NCBI GenBank assembly: GCA_028820655.1
Contig: JAPPIK010000061.1
Span: 1-64,000, forward strand
Reading direction: 5' to 3'
Length of the DNA: 64,000 nucleotides
From: Candidatus Poribacteria bacterium
GTDB lineage: Bacteria > Poribacteria > WGA-4E > JAJDTR01
Part shown: in pieces, positions 54,599 to 63,611 of the stretch
Layout of the letters: each line of letters begins with the position of its first letter
Numbering within the stretch: the first letter of the stretch is position 1
Notes under the pieces: generated by a model
Databases searched by the model: none
What the model was told of the DNA's origin: nothing
What the model saw: only the letters and a program-made list of their open reading frames with translations
Program-made: the position numbers and the translations under genes

Positions 54599-55366
54599 CT
54601 ATTCTGACGGATACCGCGGCAGCCAGTATCCCCCGTCAACACGGAGCGTAGCGCCGGTGATGTAATCGGCCGCATCCGAACACAGAAACGCAGCCGCCTT
54701 CCCGATATCCTCAATCGTTCCGAGCCGTCCCCAAGGTAATTTCTTTGCGCCTTCCCGCTGTTCCTCCACGGTAGAATAGTTACGCTCTCCGGGAGTGTCC
54801 GTCCAACCCGGCTCAATAACGTTCACATTGATGCGATGCTGTGCCAGTTCGGTCGCTATCGTATTCCCCATGTTGATGATGCCCGCCTTCACCGTGTTGT
54901 ACGGGACGGAGTTCCCGAACGGGAGAAAGGCATGGACTGAACTGATGATGAGAATTTTCCCGCCGCCGCGCGCGACCATGTGTCTTGCGACGATTTGGCT
55001 GCAATGGAACACGCCCCACATGCAAACGTCGATTGTCTTCGCGGCGTCCTCGACCGCAAGCTCTAGGAATGGGTTGCGGATGCTGCTACCGGCGTTGTTT
55101 ACGAGGATGTCAATTTTGCCGAAACGGTCAACGCTCTGCTGAACCCCCGCCTCCACAGCGTTTCGGTCGGTAACATCACCAGCCGCGATAATCGCGTCTC
55201 TCCCAACTTGGCGAATCATTGCGGCGGTCTCCGCTGCCTCCTCCCGATTCCCCATGTCGTAGATGACGATGTCGGCACCGCACTTTGCCATCTCAAGCGC
55301 GCAACCGCGTCCGATTCCGCGCGCCCCACCGGTAATGAATGCGACTTTGTTTTGTAAGTCAATCAT
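54599..55366 (-). CDS. SDR family oxidoreductase (leftward)
   Basis: Classical short-chain dehydrogenase, 255 residues from ATG 55366, which follows AAGGAAAC; the frame open to 55498 adds 44 residues that overlap the helicase gene and do not fit the family. It has the cofactor site ITGGARGIGRGCALEMAKCG, NNAGSS, the catalytic Ser in ILIISSVHAFLP and Tyr-x3-Lys in VPYNTVKAGIINM, and the usual ending TLRVDGGYWLP. The Asp in IVIYDMGN after strand 2 favours NAD. It is divergently placed from the Ldh gene end and may belong to the same catabolic group. Confidence 0.9.
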   Translation of the reverse strand: MIDLQNKVAFITGGARGIGRGCALEMAKCGADIVIYDMGNREEAAETAAMIRQVGRDAIIAAGDVTDRNAVEAGVQQSVDRFGKIDILVNNAGSSIRNPFLELAVEDAAKTIDVCMWGVFHCSQIVARHMVARGGGKILIISSVHAFLPFGNSVPYNTVKAGIINMGNTIATELAQHRINVNVIEPGWTDTPGERNYSTVEEQREGAKKLPWGRLGTIEDIGKAAAFLCSDAADYITGATLRVDGGYWLPRYPSE

Positions 55367-55470
55367 GTCTATTCGTTTCCTTCGAAAGTTGATATAGCTG
55401 GGCAGCTCCGATGTTGCTGTGAAACAAAGTCGTCGTGCGTCATACTTGCGGGTAAGAGTCTGTTTGAGAG

Positions 55471-58400
55471 TCACTGCCCGGACGTGCCCGGAGACCATTC
55501 TTGAATGAGGTCAGGTGGAATGTCATCAATGAACCTCGATGATGTACTTTCCCCTCCTTTGTGACGATTAACCACTGAACTCAGGTAAAGCCTTTCCTTA
55601 GCACGCGTCACACCAACATAGAAAAGTCGACGTTCCTCTTCAATCTCCATCGGCTGGGTTAAACCCCTCATTGGAAACGATCCCTCTTCCATGTCCGTCA
55701 TGATGATGGTTCGAAACTCCGTACCCTTCGCCACGTGCATTGTCATCAAGGTAATCTTTTTCGTATCGACCTCTAGTTCATCGGCGCTAGTAATTGACTC
55801 TTGATAATCAAGAAAGGTAGAGATGTCTGCCTTAGGGAGTGCTCGTTGAAACCTCTGAGCTATCTCCATTAAGTCGCCTCGCCTGATATTCCAATCTTCA
55901 TCCTCGGCCGAATATGGCTGCGCCTCCCGGCGTAGAGCTTGAAGTAACACCCTATAATCGTCTGCCTCACCCGATTCGAGAGTGGCAAGTAGCCATTCCA
56001 GATTCGGATTATGCGTTCGCATATGGCGTGCGGCAGCTTGGAGAAACGCTCGTGTCTGTCCCAAGGGCTGTTCGCCGTCCAATTGGATTTTGGATACTTC
56101 GGCGTGTTTTCCCTTCCGTGCATTTGCCAAAATTCCAAGGCCTACTAATGGCAAGAGCTCTTCCAACGAGTGCATCTCGCGCTGGCGACGAGTGGCTCCA
56201 ATTAGCTCTTCAAACACCTTGTGGTTTATTTCTACGTCCTCCATCGCTTGGTGCAAGCGCCCGTACGAGATTTGAAACTTCTCAGCAAGTGCTTCAAGTG
56301 TACGACTTTCACGCGGATAAATCCGCCGGGCGGTTAGCAAGGTATCGTAGCAAGCATTCTTTAAATCGGTATTGAGGTATCGCGAGAGATCACGCTCCAA
56401 GATGGGATTGTCAAACTTGATCACATTGTGACCAACGAGGATGCTATCTTGGATGAAATCAAGAAATTCCGGCAATACGGATTCGATGGAAGGCTCACCC
56501 TTGACTTTTTCATCGCTAATGCCGTGAACATCAAAACTTGACTTCGGAATAGCGTACGGTGGTTTTACCAACCGATGATAAGTTTCAACAGCTTCTCCAG
56601 TGGCGTTCAGGCGCTTTGCAGCAATTTCGACAATCTCCGCGTCGTTGGAATCACGACCGGCGGTCTCAAGATCGTAGACAACAACATTCGAGTAGTTGGG
56701 CCTTTCAAAGTAGCTCACCACTCGCTGGCATAGTTTCAGTGCGATGATGCTCTTGGCAGTATCTGGACTCTCGCCTGACTCACATCTGTTTCCCAACCTA
56801 ATCACATTAGCAGCGTCGTCTGTCATATCTCCAATGAGAATAACCGGCACGACTGTCGGTGGAAACACCTCACAGTGCCCAATGAAAATGTCTATCTCCG
56901 TTTCAACCTTTTCAGGCGCATTCACCCTTCGTGGTTGCAAAAATTCGAGTTGAACGTCGCAGTTAAGATACGGTTCGATTGTCTGATGTAGAATATGTGC
57001 AGCACAGTGGGCATCAATCCCATGGCTAGAGACAATGCGAATTGGTTTGCCGTGGTTTATCCTCCTACCCAGCGTGTCTGCCGCCATTTGTAGATTGGGA
57101 TCTTCCTGAACCATTTCAATTGCCTGAATCTCTTTTTCGCGAAATGCCGAACGGCGGCATTCAAGCAACTCAAATAACTTCGACATGATTTTACTAATCG
57201 TGGCACCCTCTATAGTGCTGGCAAATTTGTCAATATCTTCGAAAAACCGCCGCACATTTCGACGGGTCAAAGGCCCAGCGGCATGCGGATAATCCTCAAT
57301 TCGCCTGAGCATGTCAACCAGAGTCAGTCTGTGGCGGCGAGCGATTCGTTTCAGTTGTGCAAGTGTTAAATCGTCAATCGATTCTTTGGGGAACTTGAGT
57401 GTTCGAGCAAGATCGTTCGATCCCCACTTGTGAAGCACCCTTAAGTAGGATAAGACATCCTGCGCTGGAGTTTTCTGTAATATGTGTTCTCCCCCAGCAC
57501 GCTGAAACGGCACCCCTTCGTGATGCAGTCGATACGCGAGCCCATCCGCATGCCGATGTATACGGTAAAGGATGCCGATGTCGCCTGGCGCGTAACCACG
57601 CTCATTTACAAGGTTGCGGACAAGCCTGACAATGTAATTTGCCTCCTCGTTCGCACCATTGAAGGTACAGTGAACAATGGCATGTCCGTCTTCCTGATGC
57701 GATTTTAGCGAATCATTACTGCTATCCACATTCTTGGAAATTACCCTATCTGCCGCCCTTAGAATCTTCTTGCTACAACGATACTGGTCTTCTAGTTTGA
57801 TTATGGTCGGGTCAAAGTCGTTCTGAAACCTGCCAATGTATTCTGGGCTTGAACCTCGCCAGCCATAAATTGATTGGTTCTTGTCGGCAACCACCATCAG
57901 GTTCCGTGGAGACGCAGGGCGCAGCAGCGTCAATAGTGCATACTGCGCAGCATTAACATCCTGATACTCATCGACAAGAACATAGCGGAGTTCGTGATGA
58001 GACTTGGCCTGGACAGCAGGCACCTTGTGAAGCAACTCAGCTGTCTTGCAGATAAGATCGTCAAAGTCTAGCGCCTGATGTGTGTCGAGTTTGTCCTGAT
58101 AGGCTTTAATTATGGCCGCTTCTTCTTGGCGGAAGGACGGAGCACCTGTCGCTTTGCTACCACTCGCATGAATCCCTTGCATTTCGACAGATGAAGCAAG
58201 TACATCGGCTACTATTATTTTGTGCTTTTCGACGATTTCCCGTAAGCGCCTAGGGGGATAGTCCCGTCGACTGAGTTTCAAATCTCTCCGACACTCAATC
58301 AGAACTTCCTCCTGTGTTTCCGCCTCGAACACTACAAAGTATTTGCTCAAACCTATCTCCGAGGCGTGTTCTCGGAGAAAGTCGCTACAGAAGGCGTGAA

Positions 58401-58662
58401 ACGTGTGAATTCGTACGTCGAGCCCCAGCTTTGTCCCGAGTAATGCCTTGGTTCTATCGCGCATTTCCTCCATGGCTTTTCTAGTAAAAGTAATTGCGAG
58501 AATCTGCTCTGGAGCGATCCCGTGATTTTGGATGAGGTAGGCGATTCTGTGTGTGATAATCTTCGTCTTGCCTGTGCCTGGGCCTGCGTTGACCAAAATC
58601 GGTCCCTCTGTACGGGTTACAGCCTGTTTCTGTTTCTCATCAAGTCGCTGAAGGATTTTCAT
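55471..58662 (-). CDS. UvrD-type helicase with nested DEDDh exonuclease, copy 1
   Basis: A 1063-residue superfamily 1 DNA helicase. Helicase motifs: Walker A NAGPGTGKT (about residues 25-33), ITFTRKAMEEM, DEYQD (231-235), QSIYGWRGS, QYRCSKKI, then, after a long insert, LMTMHVAKGTEF (about 972) and the motif VI arginine in YVGVTRAKERLYLS (about 1015-1028). The insert contains a complete DnaQ-like 3'-5' exonuclease (about 660-820): YDLET (D664, E666), LVGHNVIKFDN (D751) and H804-x4-D809. So a proofreading-type nuclease is nested in domain 2 of a UvrD helicase. A paralogue of the same length lies directly upstream. Repair or defence roles are possible. Confidence 0.9.
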   Translation of the reverse strand: MKILQRLDEKQKQAVTRTEGPILVNAGPGTGKTKIITHRIAYLIQNHGIAPEQILAITFTRKAMEEMRDRTKALLGTKLGLDVRIHTFHAFCSDFLREHASEIGLSKYFVVFEAETQEEVLIECRRDLKLSRRDYPPRRLREIVEKHKIIVADVLASSVEMQGIHASGSKATGAPSFRQEEAAIIKAYQDKLDTHQALDFDDLICKTAELLHKVPAVQAKSHHELRYVLVDEYQDVNAAQYALLTLLRPASPRNLMVVADKNQSIYGWRGSSPEYIGRFQNDFDPTIIKLEDQYRCSKKILRAADRVISKNVDSSNDSLKSHQEDGHAIVHCTFNGANEEANYIVRLVRNLVNERGYAPGDIGILYRIHRHADGLAYRLHHEGVPFQRAGGEHILQKTPAQDVLSYLRVLHKWGSNDLARTLKFPKESIDDLTLAQLKRIARRHRLTLVDMLRRIEDYPHAAGPLTRRNVRRFFEDIDKFASTIEGATISKIMSKLFELLECRRSAFREKEIQAIEMVQEDPNLQMAADTLGRRINHGKPIRIVSSHGIDAHCAAHILHQTIEPYLNCDVQLEFLQPRRVNAPEKVETEIDIFIGHCEVFPPTVVPVILIGDMTDDAANVIRLGNRCESGESPDTAKSIIALKLCQRVVSYFERPNYSNVVVYDLETAGRDSNDAEIVEIAAKRLNATGEAVETYHRLVKPPYAIPKSSFDVHGISDEKVKGEPSIESVLPEFLDFIQDSILVGHNVIKFDNPILERDLSRYLNTDLKNACYDTLLTARRIYPRESRTLEALAEKFQISYGRLHQAMEDVEINHKVFEELIGATRRQREMHSLEELLPLVGLGILANARKGKHAEVSKIQLDGEQPLGQTRAFLQAAARHMRTHNPNLEWLLATLESGEADDYRVLLQALRREAQPYSAEDEDWNIRRGDLMEIAQRFQRALPKADISTFLDYQESITSADELEVDTKKITLMTMHVAKGTEFRTIIMTDMEEGSFPMRGLTQPMEIEEERRLFYVGVTRAKERLYLSSVVNRHKGGESTSSRFIDDIPPDLIQEWSPGTSGQ

Positions 58663-58868
58663 TTTTTTTGAAACTCACTATAGTGGTCGATTTCTTCCGT
58701 GAGGCCAATCGAAGTGTCATTATATCACCACGCTTGACACTGGAAATTGCTGACACAGAGAGGCTTATAACGTAGGTTATTAGGCCGACTTCGTGCAAAA
58801 CTGCGGGGGATGAGGTAAAATCAGTCGAAAATACAATATCATTCGATTAAGGATTAAATGGCTACAAT

Positions 58869-61800
58869 TCAACGCCTAGAACGGCGCGGCGACCACCGAT
58901 TGATAAGATTGGATGGGATTTCGCGGGAGAACATGGAGGGGGCGCGTTCCATATCGCCGCGCCGACGGACAACAGAGGTCAAATAGAGCCGATCTTTGGC
59001 GCGCGTCATGCCGACATAGAACAACCGACGTTCTTCCTCTAGTTCCGCCAACGGCTGATCTTGGCGCCTTATAGGGAAGGTTCCCTCCTCCATGCCCGTA
59101 ACGATGACTACCCGATACTCTGTCCCCTTTGCCGCGTGGAGAGTCATCAACGTAACCTTATCGGTCTCCACCTCCGTTTCGTCAGCGCTGTTAATTAACT
59201 TTTGATAATCGAGGAAACTGGAAATATCCTTCACACGGTTATTCTTCTCAAAATGCAGCATGCCGTTCATGAATCTGGCCCGTCTATCTTCCCAATCCGT
59301 ATCCTCCGGGAATCTCGGGAGGGTAGTTTTTCGAAGTGTTTGAATGAATTCCCCAAATCTCTCTATTGCTGTAGATCCCATCATGGAAGACAGCAGCATG
59401 TCGGTCTCATGACGATGGTGTTGTACGTATCGTGCAGACACCTGAAGGAGTGCTTCTACGGCTTCCGACGATTGTTGAGCGTTTAAGGTGTCCTCGTAGC
59501 AGTACGATTCCGCTCGCTCCATCCGACTTGCAAGAATTCCAATTCCCACATACGGCAGAAACTCCGTCAGTGAGCGCACCTCACGATGGTGAAGATTGAC
59601 TTTAATTAGCTCCTCAAACACACGGTGATTCACCTGCACGTCCTCAATCGCTCGATGCATGGTATCGTGTTCAATACCAAACTTCTCAGACAGCGCCCCG
59701 AGATTACAGGTTTCACGTGGAAAGAGCCGTTGAGCAGTCACCAAGGTATCGTAGCATGGATTTGACAAACCTATATCCAACCGCCTGAGGTCGCGCTCTA
59801 ACACCATATTGTCAAACTCAATTACATTATGCCCGACGAGAATGCGGTCTTGGATAAAACTGAGAAAACCCGGCAGAACCGCTTCAATACTGGGCGCGTC
59901 TTTGACCGTTTCGTTGTCAATACCGTGAATGCGGGTGCTAGATGCTGGGATTGCTCGGGATGGTTTGACCAATTGATGGTATCGATCAAGTTCGCTCCCT
60001 ACAATGCTCAGCCGCTTTGCGGCTATTTCGACAATTTCCGCCCGCTTCGGATTGTAGTCGGTGGTTTCGAGGTCGTAGACAATCATGTCGGCGAAATTCG
60101 GGGTTTCAAAGTAGCCGACGACTCGCTGACATAGCTTCAGGGCGATGACACTCTTGGAAATCTCCAGATTTCTACTCGGTTCTTCGTTCCGTCCCAACTG
60201 AATTACGTTTGCGCCATCGTCCGGCTCGGATGCGATGAGGATTATTGTCCCAGTTATCTCGGGCAAAGCCGAAAAACGACCTATCAATACATTTATGCTA
60301 TCCTGATCGAGTTCAGGTATTTCGTCCTCCAAGGGAAAGAAGTCAATATGCACCTCGCAGTCGAGATAGCGCTTGATGGTCTGGTGCACGATATGTGCGG
60401 CACAGCGGGTATCAATCTCGTCTGTAGACGCTATTCTCACCGACTCTCCGCGCTGTACCGCACTATACAGAGCGTCCGCAGCCATCTTAAGGTACGGGAT
60501 TTCTTCCGACTCTTCAATTTTATGAATCTCTTCATCACGATAAGGTGAACGGCGGCGTTCAAGCAGATTAAACAATTTCGACACTATCCTGCCAATTTTT
60601 TCATCTTTGATCTCCTCGGCAAAGGCATCAGTTTCTTCGAGGAACTGTCGGACATTTCGACGAGTGAGAGGTCCAACATCGTCCGAATAGTTTTCAATCT
60701 CTTTTAGCAGTTCAACTAGCGTCAGGTTTTCACGCTGCGCCAGCCATTTCAGCCGGGCAAGGGTCAGGTCGTCGATTAGCGATTGGGGAAAATTGAGCGC
60801 TCGTTCAAGATCGCGAGGAAAGCGCCACTGAACATAACTCAGATACGACGAAACATCCTGTGCATGCGTCTCTTGGAACGAATTCTCTCGTCCGACACGC
60901 TGGAATTGAACTCCCTCGAAATATAGCCGATCCGCCAGTGCCTCCGCGAGTTGATGCGTCCGGTAAAAAATGGCGATATCGCCATAAGAGTAGTGCCGTT
61001 CATTGACGAGTTGTCGGATGAGTTTGGCAATGTGTGATGCCTCCTCGTCCGGATTGTTTAACGTATAGTGGAAAAGGGTGTGCCCAGCTCCCCGGTGGGT
61101 CTTCAGTGTACTCCATGCTTGGCGGGTATTCTTGGCAATCACTGTCTGTGCCGCACGCAGAATCTTCTCGGTACAACGATAGTGCTCCTCCAATTCCACG
61201 ACGGTCGGTTGGAAATCGGTTCTAAAGTTTTCAATGAATTCCGGCATTGAGCCGCGCCAGCTATAAATCGACTGATTTTCATCGGCAACCACCATTAAGT
61301 TCCGTTCGGGCACGCGGCACAGCAGTCTTAAGAGTTCATACTGGGCGGCATTGATGTCCTGATATTCATCAACAAGGATATAACGGATGTCTAGATGGAA
61401 TTTTGCACGGACGGCGGGTGATTGCTCAAGCACTTCTACAGTCTTGTATAGCAGTTCGTCGAAGTCGAGGGCGGAATGTGCGGCGAGTTTGCTCTGATAC
61501 GCTTTGATAAGATTGACGATGTTCTGGATTGCCGTCGGGTCGTCAATCACATCGCCGTCTCTTGTGCGAATCTCGGGCATTTCACCGACCGCAGCGAGCG
61601 GATCCTCCAACCTTACTTTGTACGCTCCGATGATGTCGCGCATTCGCCACGGCGGGTAGTCGAGTCGATTCAGTTTCAACTCTCGCAGGCATTCAACCAG
61701 AACTTCCTCCTGTGTCTCCTGATCGAATATCGTAAAGTTCTTACTCAACCCGATTTCCGGTGCGTGTTCTCGCAGCAAGCCGACACAAAAGGCGTGGAAG

Positions 61801-62060
61801 GTGTGGATCTTAACGTCCAGTCCTTGGGTTGTGCCGAGCAAATCCTTGATTCGGTCGAGCATTTCTTGCGCGGCTTTATTCGTAAAGGTGACCGCGAGGA
61901 TTTGCTCTGGTGGAACGCCGTGTTCGTGAATGAGGTGGGCGATTCTGTGCGTGATGACCATTGTCTTGCCCGTGCCCGGACCCGCGACGACCAAGACAGC
62001 GCCGTCTTTATGGGTCACCGCCTGCGCCTGTTTTTCATTGAGTTCCTGGTGGAAGTCCAT
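58869..62060 (-). CDS. UvrD-type helicase with nested DEDDh exonuclease, copy 2
   Basis: Tandem paralogue of the preceding helicase, exactly the same length (1063 residues) and colinear without large gaps; the N-terminal 280 residues align position by position. Motifs: VAGPGTGKTMVITHRI, AVTFTNKAAQEM, DEYQD, QSIYSWRGS, HYRCTEKI, LMTLHAAKGTEY and YVGMTRAKDRLYLT. The nested exonuclease has YDLETTDYN, LVGHNVIEFDN and H-x4-D in MHRAIEDVQVNH, so the catalytic acids are intact. 206 bases separate the two genes. Both read leftward. The high divergence between the copies shows that the duplication is old and both have been kept under selection. Confidence 0.9.
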   Translation of the reverse strand: MDFHQELNEKQAQAVTHKDGAVLVVAGPGTGKTMVITHRIAHLIHEHGVPPEQILAVTFTNKAAQEMLDRIKDLLGTTQGLDVKIHTFHAFCVGLLREHAPEIGLSKNFTIFDQETQEEVLVECLRELKLNRLDYPPWRMRDIIGAYKVRLEDPLAAVGEMPEIRTRDGDVIDDPTAIQNIVNLIKAYQSKLAAHSALDFDELLYKTVEVLEQSPAVRAKFHLDIRYILVDEYQDINAAQYELLRLLCRVPERNLMVVADENQSIYSWRGSMPEFIENFRTDFQPTVVELEEHYRCTEKILRAAQTVIAKNTRQAWSTLKTHRGAGHTLFHYTLNNPDEEASHIAKLIRQLVNERHYSYGDIAIFYRTHQLAEALADRLYFEGVQFQRVGRENSFQETHAQDVSSYLSYVQWRFPRDLERALNFPQSLIDDLTLARLKWLAQRENLTLVELLKEIENYSDDVGPLTRRNVRQFLEETDAFAEEIKDEKIGRIVSKLFNLLERRRSPYRDEEIHKIEESEEIPYLKMAADALYSAVQRGESVRIASTDEIDTRCAAHIVHQTIKRYLDCEVHIDFFPLEDEIPELDQDSINVLIGRFSALPEITGTIILIASEPDDGANVIQLGRNEEPSRNLEISKSVIALKLCQRVVGYFETPNFADMIVYDLETTDYNPKRAEIVEIAAKRLSIVGSELDRYHQLVKPSRAIPASSTRIHGIDNETVKDAPSIEAVLPGFLSFIQDRILVGHNVIEFDNMVLERDLRRLDIGLSNPCYDTLVTAQRLFPRETCNLGALSEKFGIEHDTMHRAIEDVQVNHRVFEELIKVNLHHREVRSLTEFLPYVGIGILASRMERAESYCYEDTLNAQQSSEAVEALLQVSARYVQHHRHETDMLLSSMMGSTAIERFGEFIQTLRKTTLPRFPEDTDWEDRRARFMNGMLHFEKNNRVKDISSFLDYQKLINSADETEVETDKVTLMTLHAAKGTEYRVVIVTGMEEGTFPIRRQDQPLAELEEERRLFYVGMTRAKDRLYLTSVVRRRGDMERAPSMFSREIPSNLINRWSPRRSRR

Positions 62061-62177
62061 TTTCAGAACGTATTAAGATTGATTGGTTCCCGTGGCGAAG
62101 ACATCCCTGAGTGCCGTTAGGATGTCATTCTCGGAAGTGGGAATTGCGAACACTGAAAACCTGATTGAGCAGTTTCT

Positions 62178-63305
62178 TTAACTGTCGTGGTCTTGTAAGC
62201 CAATTTCATCCAGTGTGTGTGCGGTTAGCGCTTTCTCGAAAAGCACATCGAGGCGAGAGGCACTCCCAATCGCGGTTATCTGGTTGACAACGGATTGGGG
62301 CACTTCAGTAAATCTCGACTGCAGCAGTTTGACGACTGCCTCTTGTTTCGCTCGTTTCTCACCTCGAATTTCCCCCCGTTTCTCACCCCGAATTTCGCCT
62401 CGTTTCTCACCTTGTTCAACCAGATGCTCAGCCATTGTCTGTGCCATGGTTTCTAACTCCTCTCTGTCTGAAGGTTCTTGGATGTGTTGATTGCCCAGTG
62501 TCCTCAATTCTTCATGTTCCTCTGCTGGACGGCGATGCAGGATAAGCAACAGCAGATAGGAAATCGCCCGTCGCCTTTGTAGCACCTGAACTTCATCTAG
62601 TTCGTTAATATGCGACATTGCATTAACCAACGCGGCACTCATCGTTTCTCTATCTGCATGTTCCTTCTGTAAAACGGTTAGCAACCATCCTAGCGGATGG
62701 TCGGTTTTCGTCAAGTGCGTTTCATCCGCTTCCTTTACACTTAGAAACAATGTGTCGAAGTTTGGGACGAACCGCCCGAGTTCATCGGGGATGTCCATTG
62801 TAGCACCCAGCGTCAGCGGTGAATTCCAGCGCTGCGCACCGGTGTAAAACACAATCGGTAGAATCGGACAGAAACGCCACAGAGTCTTGGGGACAGCCTC
62901 CGATTCCCACTCCCGTCGTTGGGAATCCCAAATCTGAGTCATGTAAAACAGTAGCCGAAACCCCATTGTTGAATCGACGGTGGATTGATGTTCAATTAGG
63001 ATGTAGATTAACAGTTCTTCCGATTCTGATGCAGATTGAAATGGGACATTAAATACCATGTCGGATTCTTGTTCTCGAAGGTTATCGGGAACAAAACTTC
63101 TGTTAATCTGCGCGATTTGGCTAAAATCGACGCGCTCCACCAACTCGGTCGCGACGATTTCTAACAAGCCTCGGACGTTCTCCTTGTCTTCGAACAGCCA
63201 TCGTGCGCTGCGATCCGGGAATTGTTCAATCTGAATGTCGAAATAATTGAGTATTTCAGTGCTTTCTGTCACAGTCCCCCAGGTATTTACGCGCACATGA
63301 GTCAA
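62178..63305 (-). CDS. Rpn family PD-(D/E)XK nuclease/putative transposase
   Basis: A 375-residue protein of the Rpn/YhgA-like family, recombination-promoting nucleases often annotated as putative transposases. The nuclease core shows the pattern Asp then Glu-x-Gln in DMVFNVPFQSASESEELL and IYILIEHQSTVDSTMGFRL, followed by a long aromatic segment (LWRFCPILPIVFYTGAQRW). The C-terminal region has a charged tandem repeat (GEKRGEIR, 2.5 copies), then a helical tail. It has no partner transposition genes. MITE copy 2 lies 10 bases beyond its start codon. Rpn genes are often horizontally acquired. Confidence 0.88.
   Translation of the reverse strand: MTHVRVNTWGTVTESTEILNYFDIQIEQFPDRSARWLFEDKENVRGLLEIVATELVERVDFSQIAQINRSFVPDNLREQESDMVFNVPFQSASESEELLIYILIEHQSTVDSTMGFRLLFYMTQIWDSQRREWESEAVPKTLWRFCPILPIVFYTGAQRWNSPLTLGATMDIPDELGRFVPNFDTLFLSVKEADETHLTKTDHPLGWLLTVLQKEHADRETMSAALVNAMSHINELDEVQVLQRRRAISYLLLLILHRRPAEEHEELRTLGNQHIQEPSDREELETMAQTMAEHLVEQGEKRGEIRGEKRGEIRGEKRAKQEAVVKLLQSRFTEVPQSVVNQITAIGSASRLDVLFEKALTAHTLDEIGLQDHDS
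62353..62412. repeat. 24-bp tandem repeat inside the Rpn gene
   Basis: Units start with CGTTTCTCAC at 62353, 62377 and 62401 (2.5 copies, period 24 bp). They encode the repeated octapeptide GEKRGEIR near residue 300. The period is a multiple of three, so copy-number change would keep the frame. Confidence 0.85.
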
Positions 63306-63315
63306 TCAAGCAGTT

Positions 63316-63507
63316 GTAACTGTTTAGTCCATCAATCTATATCTCCGATGTCGGTTTGTAGCAGTGCAATTCATTGCACGTCCGCCATAACCAGTATCGG
63401 GGCAGGGATGCCCCTCCCACAGAGGGGTGCTCCTCCTACCGGTGATCTGCCCAAATAAATGCTAGACCAATTTTTTCTCTTTTTTTTGGACCGTACTAAA
63501 CAGTTAC
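63316..63507. mobile_element. MITE, copy 2 (192 bp, GTAA-ended, IS66-like ends)
   Basis: Terminal inverted repeats GTAACTGTTTAGT (63316-63328) and ACTAAACAGTTAC (63495-63507) are identical to copy 1 at 53051-53270. The flanks AAGCAGTT (63308-63315) and AAGCAGTT (63508-63515) are a perfect 8-bp target duplication. The interior shares the REP-like core (GTGCAATTCATTGCAC at 63364-63379) and the GGGGCAGGGATGC block with copy 1, but is shorter by 28 bp. No coding capacity. Insertion just upstream of the Rpn gene start places it in that gene's promoter region. IS66-type mobilisation is inferred from the ends and duplication length. Confidence 0.9.
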
Positions 63508-63611
63508 AAGCAGTTAATGTGATAACGCCATGAATTTACGAAAGGTTGATAATCCTGAATGAAATAAAGAAATGTGCCGCGGTGTTGGGCGAACTAAATG
63601 TACACCGATCC

